From positions 1 to 48,432 of the forward strand of contig NZ_MACI01000033.1 in assembly GCF_001884105.1 (NCBI RefSeq): a DNA stretch of 48,432 bases, in the 5' to 3' direction. The stretch is from Bacillus luti (GTDB taxonomy: Bacteria; Bacillota; Bacilli; Bacillales; Bacillaceae_G). Positions 41,689 to 48,432 of the stretch are shown here, one piece after another. A program made the translations under genes and the position numbers. Position 1 is the stretch's first letter; each line of letters begins with the position of its first letter. The notes beneath the pieces were generated by a model that saw only the letters and a program-made list of their open reading frames with translations, had not been told where the DNA came from and did no database searches.

Positions 41689-41717
41689 GCTTCTCAATTA
41701 TGAGAAGCTTATTTTTT
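41685..41717. terminator. Shared bidirectional terminator of abrB and rsmI
   Basis: A perfect 12-bp stem, ATAAGCTTCTCA with its complement (41685-41696 and 41701-41712), around ATTA. T6 follows on the plus strand and T4 on the minus strand. The abrB stop (41686-41688) and rsmI stop (41709-41711) both fall inside the stem, in mirror positions. Confidence 0.9.
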
Positions 41718-42584
41718 ATCAACATGATAGGTTTGATATACGTCGCGTTTCGACAAATCTCGATCTTTAGCGACTGTTTTTATCGCCTCTTTTGAATTCA
41801 TACCTTTTTCATTTATATAATGTTCAATATGATCATATACCGAAATAGATTCCCACCATTGTTCTTCTGGGGCAGGTTCTTCCGTTGAACCAGCTACTAA
41901 AATACAAAACTCACCACGAACTTCATTTTGCTTTGTCCATTCAATCGCTTCCTCAACTGTCCCTCTAATAAATTCTTCAAATTTCTTCGTTAACTCTCGA
42001 CATAATACAATTTCTCTGTTCCCCAATACTTCTTGCATTGAGATTAAAGTATCATCCAGACGGTGAGGTGCCTCATAAAACATCATTGTAGTTTGTACAT
42101 ATCGAAGTTTTTCTAATTCCAGTTTTCTTTCCTTTTTATTTCTTTGTAAAAACCCATAGAAATAAAATTGTTTTGTCTCAAGACCTGATGCAATTAATGC
42201 TGTAAGAGCCGCATTTGCCCCAGGAAGCGGAATTACGTGATATTGTTCAGCTACTGCCTCGACAACAATATCATAGCCTGGATCGGAAATACACGGCATA
42301 CCAGCATCGCTTACGATGGCTACAGTCTTGCCTTCTTCTAACTTATCTAAAATTTTACGTCCACTTACTTCCTTATTATGCTCATGATAACTCATAACCG
42401 GTGTTTCGATTTCAAAATAATTACAAAGCTTCTTCGTTTGCCTTGTATCTTCCGCTGCAATAACATCTGCCTCTTTTAAAATGCGGATCGCACGAAATGT
42501 CATATCTTCTAAATTTCCAATTGGAGTCGGTACTAAATATAACATTCCTTTTTCAGTTTGCTGAAAGCTTTTTTGTTGCCACAT
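41709..42584 (-). CDS. rsmI: 16S rRNA C1402 ribose 2'-O-methyltransferase
   Basis: RsmI methylates the ribose of C1402 in the decoding centre. The 291-aa protein is a tetrapyrrole-methylase-fold SAM enzyme with LVPTPIGNLEDMTFRA near the start, EDTRQTKK, SDAGMPCISDPG and FYEAPHRL. AGGAG lies 6 nt before the ATG, which is 32 nt inside the end of yazA. It ends the tmk-to-rsmI block. Confidence 0.96.
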   Translation of the reverse strand: MWQQKSFQQTEKGMLYLVPTPIGNLEDMTFRAIRILKEADVIAAEDTRQTKKLCNYFEIETPVMSYHEHNKEVSGRKILDKLEEGKTVAIVSDAGMPCISDPGYDIVVEAVAEQYHVIPLPGANAALTALIASGLETKQFYFYGFLQRNKKERKLELEKLRYVQTTMMFYEAPHRLDDTLISMQEVLGNREIVLCRELTKKFEEFIRGTVEEAIEWTKQNEVRGEFCILVAGSTEEPAPEEQWWESISVYDHIEHYINEKGMNSKEAIKTVAKDRDLSKRDVYQTYHVDKK

Positions 42585-42843
42585 ATGGTTCTCCTTTTTG
42601 CATGTATTCTTCTTTTTGTTTTCTATTTAATTGCTTAAAATAATACTCTGCCTGCATAGCTGTACGCTTATCTTCATGAAATTCTACATACTTTAAAACA
42701 ACAGGAAGTCTAGCACGCGTATACCTAGCCCCTTTTCCGCTATTATGCGTTTGAACCCGCTTCTCTATATGATTTGTATATCCAGCATAATAACTTCCAT
42801 CAGAGCACTCTACTACATAAAAACAATGCTTATTCTTCTCCAT
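42553..42843 (-). CDS. yazA: GIY-YIG domain protein YazA
   Basis: A 96-aa protein consisting of one GIY-YIG nuclease-like domain: [19 protein letters not shown] with the two Tyr-containing strands, Arg29 and Glu66 (QAEYYFK) as likely catalytic residues. The nearest families are UPF0213/YhbQ. Its substrate is not known. The start overlaps trmN6 by 14 nt, and the best ribosome site (AAGGAG) is 16 nt away, longer than usual. Confidence 0.9.
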   Translation of the reverse strand: MEKNKHCFYVVECSDGSYYAGYTNHIEKRVQTHNSGKGARYTRARLPVVLKYVEFHEDKRTAMQAEYYFKQLNRKQKEEYMQKGEPYVATKKLSAN

Positions 42844-43570
42844 ATAAAATTGAACGAATCTCCTTTGTATATTCATTATTTTCTTCATATACAAAAAGAG
42901 GTGGCAATATTTTTAAATCTGCGTTTCCGTCCTTAATTCCTTCAATTAACAATGTATTCGCTTCTTTCCCTGCCTTAGGATAAACAAATCGTACACGCTT
43001 TGGTTCAATTTTATATTTACGCATTAATGTAACAATGTCTAGTAAACGACCTGGACGATGTACAAATGCTACTTTCCCACCCTGTTTTACTAGCTGACTG
43101 CTTGCAGATACAACATCCTCTAATGTACACATAATTTCATGACGAGCTATCGCCAAATGTTCATTCATATTTTTTTCAGAAGTTGCAGGTGTTTGGAAAT
43201 AAGGCGGATTACATGTGACAACATCATATTGATGACGGCCCAGTTTCTCCGGCATATCTTTTAAATCCCCATGTATTAAGTGAATTCTTTCTTCTAATTT
43301 ATTATATTGAACGCTTCTTATTCCCATATCATATAAACGTTCTTGAATTTCCACACCTGTAATATTCCCTTTTGTTCTTGTACTTAATAGCAGAGGTACA
43401 ACTGCGTTACCTGTACACAGATCGAGTAAATTACCTTTTTGAATTGGCACCCAAGCAAAGTCTGCAAGTAAAACAGCATCTAAAGAAAAATTAAATACCG
43501 ATGGACTTTGTATAATTTTCATTTCTTGCGCTAATAAGTAATCTAAACGTTCATCTTCATATAAATTCAT
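42830..43570 (-). CDS. trmN6: tRNA1(Val) A37 N6-methyltransferase
   Basis: A Rossmann-fold SAM methyltransferase, 246 aa, with [12 protein letters not shown] (49-60) as SAM motif I and the catalytic NPPY at 121-124, typical for N6-adenine methylation. TrmN6 (YfiC in E. coli) acts on tRNA-Val. It is called yabB in B. subtilis, where it holds the same place. AAGGAG lies 6 nt before the ATG. The assignment of the exact tRNA substrate is by homology only. Confidence 0.9.
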   Translation of the reverse strand: MNLYEDERLDYLLAQEMKIIQSPSVFNFSLDAVLLADFAWVPIQKGNLLDLCTGNAVVPLLLSTRTKGNITGVEIQERLYDMGIRSVQYNKLEERIHLIHGDLKDMPEKLGRHQYDVVTCNPPYFQTPATSEKNMNEHLAIARHEIMCTLEDVVSASSQLVKQGGKVAFVHRPGRLLDIVTLMRKYKIEPKRVRFVYPKAGKEANTLLIEGIKDGNADLKILPPLFVYEENNEYTKEIRSILYGEE

Positions 43571-43655
43571 ATACTACTCCTTTTCTTACCCTTAACCTAC
43601 CCTATTGGATCTTCTACTAATATAAAACACATTTCGTTCTATTCCCATGTATAAA

Positions 43656-43690
43656 AAATTACCTTTCCAATTATAATTGGAAAGGTAATT

Positions 43691-43691
<1 letters not shown>
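43656..43691 (-). terminator. Palindromic terminator after yabA
   Basis: A perfect 36-nt palindrome (arms AAATTACCTTTCCAATTA and its complement) followed on the minus strand by T residues. It begins at the yabA stop codon and divides the operon, so trmN6 may have its own promoter or depend on read-through. Confidence 0.82.
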
Positions 43692-44883
<1,192 letters not shown>

Positions 44884-44888
44884 AACGG

Positions 44889-45872
44889 TCATCCCTCCTG
44901 CAACCGCAACACTAACTGTTCGAACACAAGCTGCGCATTTACATTAGCGTTGATTCTATTTTTTGCCTCTAATATATTAAAGAGAGCTGATACAATGCGC
45001 TTCTGAGCATAGGAGAAAGATTCAAATATCTCTTTCTGCTCATGAAAAACAAGACGATCTTCTTCTCCAAGTTGAACATATAATAAATCCTTATAAATAA
45101 GGAGTAACATATCTAAACCTTGCTGTAATTGTTCTTTCTCTCCAAAGTGTTTTCCCCATTTTTCTTGTACAAAAAAAATAGAGGCTTTATCTTTTTCGAG
45201 CGCTTCACATAATTTTATCACTAAAGCTCGTCCTTGTGCAAACCATTCATCATTACACAAAGCTAAAGCTTCTTCAAAACTATTCGTAAGTTGTGCAGCA
45301 AGGGTCGCTAAAGGTGCTGTAATACCTTCATCCTGTAATCTTTTAATTAAAGATTCAGTAGGTAATGGTCTAAATGTAACAACTTGACAGCGAGATAAAA
45401 TCGTATTTAAAATTTGATGACTTTGTTCAGTAAGTAAAATAGCTGTTGTATCACTACTTGGTTCTTCTAAAAATTTTAAGAGTGTATTCGCTGCGTTTGC
45501 TGTCATACGATCTGCATGCTCAATAATGTATACTTTTTTATTTGCCTCTAATCCTGTTTTTGAAAACTCTTCTTGTAAATCGTGAATTTGCTGCTTTTTA
45601 ATAGATAATCCGTCTGGTTTAACAATATGTAAGTTAGGGTGGTTACCTGAATCAATTCGCTTGCAATTTGTACATACGTGACAGGGCTCTACCCCATTCC
45701 TTTGGGAACAGAGAAAACTCTTTGCCATCTGAATTGCTGTCGCAAACTTCCCTGTTCCTTTCCCTCCCTCTAACAAATAAGCGTGGGATATACGCTCTTT
45801 TGCAATGCTATTCATCAACATTTTTACACCGATGGGCTGTATACCAGAAAGCTGCTCCCACGTCATCGTCAT
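44889..45872 (-). CDS. holB: DNA polymerase III delta' subunit
   Basis: HolB is part of the clamp loader that places the DnaN clamp on primed DNA. The 327-aa AAA+ protein has a P-loop-like GGKGTGK (36-42), a zinc module with Cys55, 64, 67 and 70, and LLKFLEEPSSDT followed by SRCQ, the SRC motif. It comes 35 nt after tmk; the yaaQ and yaaR genes found between them in B. subtilis are not here. Confidence 0.95.
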   Translation of the reverse strand: MTMTWEQLSGIQPIGVKMLMNSIAKERISHAYLLEGGKGTGKFATAIQMAKSFLCSQRNGVEPCHVCTNCKRIDSGNHPNLHIVKPDGLSIKKQQIHDLQEEFSKTGLEANKKVYIIEHADRMTANAANTLLKFLEEPSSDTTAILLTEQSHQILNTILSRCQVVTFRPLPTESLIKRLQDEGITAPLATLAAQLTNSFEEALALCNDEWFAQGRALVIKLCEALEKDKASIFFVQEKWGKHFGEKEQLQQGLDMLLLIYKDLLYVQLGEEDRLVFHEQKEIFESFSYAQKRIVSALFNILEAKNRINANVNAQLVFEQLVLRLQEG

Positions 45873-45907
45873 AATGCATACCTCACTTATTTCATTCTTT
45901 CCTTCTA

Positions 45908-46534
45908 TTATAACAATTTCTCTTCTATAATCTGAACAACTTCTTCTATAAGTTGTTCCATTGGTTGATCAGCATTTACCACTACAATACGATCTGAGAA
46001 ACGTTCTACAACTTGTAAATATCCTTCACGCACTCGTTTATGGAAAGAGATATCTTCCATGTCTAATCGATTCACTTCGCGTCCCGCATCTTTTTCAATT
46101 CTAGCTAAACCAACCTCGGGTTCAATGTCTAGGTAAATTGTTAAACTAGGCATGCAGTCTTCTGTTGCGAAACGATTGATTTCAAATACTTTATCCATAC
46201 CTAATCCTCTTGCATAGCCTTGATAAGCTAAAGAGCTATCTATAAAACGATCACATAGCACAAGATAGTTTTCATTAAGCGCTGGCATAACCTTTTCCAC
46301 TAAATGTTGTCTACGTGCAGCGGCATATAGAAGTGCCTCTGTACGTGCTTCCATCATCGTATATTCTTGTTTATGTAAAATCGTTCTAATATCCTCAGAA
46401 ATTGCAATACCACCTGGTTCTCTCGTCGCCATTACCTTTTGTTCTTTTTGCTCAAAATATGGTAATAATCTTTTAATTAACGTTGTTTTACCCGAACCTT
46501 CTGGCCCCTCAATTGTTACAAATAATCCCTTCAT
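45908..46534 (-). CDS. tmk: Thymidylate kinase
   Basis: Tmk makes dTDP from dTMP. The 208-aa protein has the P-loop GPEGSGKT (10-17), the DR[YFH]-like [12 protein letters not shown] segment, TREPGG (37-42) and a LID near [11 protein letters not shown]. It starts 1 nt after the yaaO stop, so it is probably read from the same message. Confidence 0.97.
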   Translation of the reverse strand: MKGLFVTIEGPEGSGKTTLIKRLLPYFEQKEQKVMATREPGGIAISEDIRTILHKQEYTMMEARTEALLYAAARRQHLVEKVMPALNENYLVLCDRFIDSSLAYQGYARGLGMDKVFEINRFATEDCMPSLTIYLDIEPEVGLARIEKDAGREVNRLDMEDISFHKRVREGYLQVVERFSDRIVVVNADQPMEQLIEEVVQIIEEKLL

Positions 46535-46535
46535 C

Positions 46536-47957
46536 CTAAAACCTACTTTCTATATCATACACTTTCATATCTTTCGTGCTCCCTTGAAAACGAGCTCCCG
46601 TTTTCTCTAAATACATAATTTGCTCTTTATGTTCTGAAGTAATTCTTTCACCATACATAATCAATGGAATTCCAGGTGGATACGGAATTACCATTTCCGC
46701 CGCTATCATCCCAACCGCTTCTTCTATCGGTACTACTTTTGTTTTGTATCCTTCTAGTTGCTTATACGTATACGGTAAAGGAGTGAATTCTCTTTTATAA
46801 GTATAACGAATAGATTCGTTCTTGTCTTTCCTCTCATAATGTTCCAATGCTACTCGAATTGTCTCTATAGCCTGCATGTACTCCTTACTTACTTGCAGAG
46901 GTAAAATAAATAGGACATTATATGGATCTGCCATTTCTGTATATATTCCGACCTTTTCAAACAAAGACTGTAATTCATATCCTGATAGCTGACAACGAGT
47001 TTGTACAGTAACCTTTAAATCGTCTTGCAACGGATATTGTAAAACAGCTATTTGTGGAATAGAGTACAATCCTTTTTTAAATCCCCGTAAAAACCCAATA
47101 ATTTCATCGTGACCTTTTTCTTTTATACTCGCTAGCGTAAAGCGCGCTATATCAAGAGAAGCCATAATTGGATATGACGGACTACTAGATTGTAGCATAC
47201 TCAAATAAGTAGAAACTTTTTCTTTATCGACTAAATGACTATTTATATGTAAATAGGATCCCATTGTCATCGCAGGTAATGTTTTATGTGCAGAATGAAC
47301 TACAATATCTGCACCATATTCTAATGCTGACTTTGGAAATGGGTCTCCTAAGCAAAAGTGTGCTCCGTGAGCCTCGTCCACTAAAACAAGGATTTTATGT
47401 GCATGTGCATAAGCAATACTTGCCTCTAAATCTATTCCCATACCATAATAATTAGGATGCGTTAAAATGAGAGCTTTAGCATTAGGATATTTTTCAATTG
47501 CTTCTATAATAACTTCATCATGAATTCCCACTGGCACGTTATACGCCTCATCAATCCATGGGTCTAGAAAAATAGGATTCGCACCCGCTAGTTTCAACCC
47601 ATTAATGATTGATTTATGACAATTTCTTTGCACAAGGACAATGTCATGCTCACCGCAGCAAGACAAAATCATTGCTAAATTTCCCACTGTTGAACCATTA
47701 ATTAAAAAATAACTTTTTTTTGCACCATATACATCAGTTAACAATTGTTGCGCTTCATTTATACATTCAAACGGACTATGTAAATCATCTAATCCTGTTA
47801 ACTCTGTTACATCAATGGATAGTATATCTTTAAACTCTCCAATAGCTTCCTGTGGGAAGTTTAAACCATTCTTATGACCTGGAACATGAAGAGATAGCGG
47901 CTCTCTTTCTTTAAACTCTATTAAAGCCTCATATAAAGGCATACGATTTTGATTCAT
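46536..47957 (-). CDS. yaaO: Orn/Lys/Arg decarboxylase family protein YaaO
   Basis: A fold-type I PLP protein of 473 aa, of the basic amino acid decarboxylase family. The PLP lysine is Lys225 in [10 protein letters not shown], and DEAHGAH (194-200) holds the cofactor Asp. [10 protein letters not shown] binds the phosphate. It is shorter than the E. coli inducible enzymes, lacking their N-terminal response-regulator-like wing. The substrate (Lys, Arg or Orn) cannot be read from the sequence. The start at 47957 follows AGAGGT; an ATG eight codons earlier has no site. A csfB terminator stands just upstream. Confidence 0.9.
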   Translation of the reverse strand: MNQNRMPLYEALIEFKEREPLSLHVPGHKNGLNFPQEAIGEFKDILSIDVTELTGLDDLHSPFECINEAQQLLTDVYGAKKSYFLINGSTVGNLAMILSCCGEHDIVLVQRNCHKSIINGLKLAGANPIFLDPWIDEAYNVPVGIHDEVIIEAIEKYPNAKALILTHPNYYGMGIDLEASIAYAHAHKILVLVDEAHGAHFCLGDPFPKSALEYGADIVVHSAHKTLPAMTMGSYLHINSHLVDKEKVSTYLSMLQSSSPSYPIMASLDIARFTLASIKEKGHDEIIGFLRGFKKGLYSIPQIAVLQYPLQDDLKVTVQTRCQLSGYELQSLFEKVGIYTEMADPYNVLFILPLQVSKEYMQAIETIRVALEHYERKDKNESIRYTYKREFTPLPYTYKQLEGYKTKVVPIEEAVGMIAAEMVIPYPPGIPLIMYGERITSEHKEQIMYLEKTGARFQGSTKDMKVYDIESRF

Positions 47958-48002
47958 ATATACCTCTTCCTTATTATTCATTCTTTATCTATTATACAGA
48001 AC

Positions 48003-48029
48003 AAAAAAAATAATAGGCATACGCCTATT
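48003..48029 (-). terminator. csfB terminator
   Basis: A 7-bp stem AATAGGC with GCCTATT (48012-48018 and 48023-48029) around 4 nt, followed by a T-rich tract on the minus strand. It touches the csfB stop codon. Confidence 0.85.
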
Positions 48030-48208
48030 TAAAAATATGATACTTCTAATTTTCGAAGTTGTTTTAAATAATGTATATATTTCGGATCATTCGTCTCGGT
48101 ATTCACCATATCCTTTTCACATTCATGACATATCAAATTATTATAAACATATATACCTTCTTTTCTTTTTGTCTCACACACGATGCAAATTTCACTTTGT
48201 AATTTCAT
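48029..48208 (-). CDS. csfB: Anti-sigma-G factor CsfB (Gin)
   Basis: CsfB (Gin) inhibits sigma-G early in the forespore and later acts on sigma-E in the mother cell. The 59-aa protein has two Cys pairs, Cys8/Cys11 (ICIVCE) and Cys27/Cys30 (ICHECE), that bind zinc as in B. subtilis Gin, and the final DPKYIHYLKQL segment also agrees. GGAGG lies 7 nt before the ATG. It is below common ORF size limits. It lies directly after the rRNA operon, where B. subtilis also has csfB. The gap upstream (48209-48362) has no promoter that I can call firmly. Confidence 0.92.
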   Translation of the reverse strand: MKLQSEICIVCETKRKEGIYVYNNLICHECEKDMVNTETNDPKYIHYLKQLRKLEVSYF

Positions 48209-48362
48209 ATCCTTTCCTCCCCTATTTTAATACACATATTTTGTACTACTATTCCTTAACAATTTACAGAAAAATATACATCAATCTCTTATATAATATG
48301 ATTTACTCTTGGGCAACGTGTTTGTATTACCTTGACTTCTTTCACATATTGTTTAACAACAT

Positions 48363-48393
48363 AAAAAAACACGAGTCAAATGACTCGTGTTTT
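48363..48393 (-). terminator. rRNA operon terminator
   Basis: A 13-bp stem AAAACACGAGTCA with TGACTCGTGTTTT (48366-48378 and 48381-48393) and a T tract on the minus strand, 5 nt after the 5S gene. Confidence 0.93.
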
Positions 48394-48398
48394 AAGTT

Positions 48399-48432
48399 GC
48401 TTGGCGACGTCCTACTCTCACAGGGACAAGGT
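48399..48432 (-). rRNA. 5S rRNA, 3' end only (cut by window edge)
   Basis: The minus strand reads CCCTGTGAGAGTAGGACG and ends GTCGCCAAGC, the conserved 3' end of Bacillus 5S rRNA. The rest of the gene and the 16S and 23S genes of this operon lie outside the window. Confidence 0.93.

Overview
The window is a stretch of a low-GC Firmicute chromosome, close to the replication origin, from a member of the Bacillus cereus group. The gene order matches the csfB-to-lysS segment of Bacillus. The protein sequences look like B. cereus-group versions, and spoIIE, spoVG, spoVT, fin, csfB, sspF, yabG, yabP and yabQ show an endospore former. I assign it to the group rather than to a species; my memory of the B. 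anthracis FolP differs from this one at several residues. There are 50 protein genes, two tRNA genes and the 3' end of a 5S rRNA. Everything except abrB is on the minus strand, so the natural reading direction is from 48432 down to 1.

Reading that way: the 5S rRNA end and its terminator (48432-48363) are followed by csfB, the decarboxylase yaaO, then a replication and RNA-modification block tmk-holB-ricT-yabA-trmN6-yazA-rsmI (48208-41709). abrB (41404-41688, plus strand) converges on rsmI through one shared hairpin. Between abrB and metG lies a structured, GC-richer noncoding element (about 40964-41082), the least explained part of the window. Next come metG, tatD, rnmV, rsmA, yabG, veg, sspF, ispE, purR, ridA, spoVG, glmU, prs, pth, fin and mfd (40883-24422). 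A sporulation and division group spoVT-yabM-yabN-rqcP-yabP-yabQ-divIC-yabR follows (24285-18207), then tRNA-Met and tRNA-Glu, spoIIE, tilS-hpt, ftsH and coaX-hslO-cysK (17628-7997). The folate operon pabB-pabA-pabC-folP-folB-folK-yazB-dusB (7773-2030) and lysS (1870-371) come last. Positions 220-1 hold tandem promoters and the leader of another rRNA operon reading out of the window.

The genes combine core information processing (aminoacylation, tRNA and rRNA modification, DNA polymerase III clamp loading, transcription-coupled repair), folate synthesis, envelope precursors (glmU, ispE, the yabM flippase), and regulators of the switch to sporulation. Readable regulatory sites agree with this: a sigma-H promoter for spoVG, a sigma-A promoter with a 21-bp spacer and Spo0A boxes at spoIIE, tandem Spo0A boxes at abrB, sigma-F/G-like promoters at fin, spoVT and sspF, and a sigma-K promoter at yabG. 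Operons are tight, with several 4-nt ATGA overlaps.

I see no insertion sequence, prophage, CRISPR array, toxin-antitoxin pair, defence island or biosynthetic cluster, and no convincing new system. Start codons were chosen by ribosome binding site position and family length; many true starts lie inside longer open frames, and eight are GTG or TTG.
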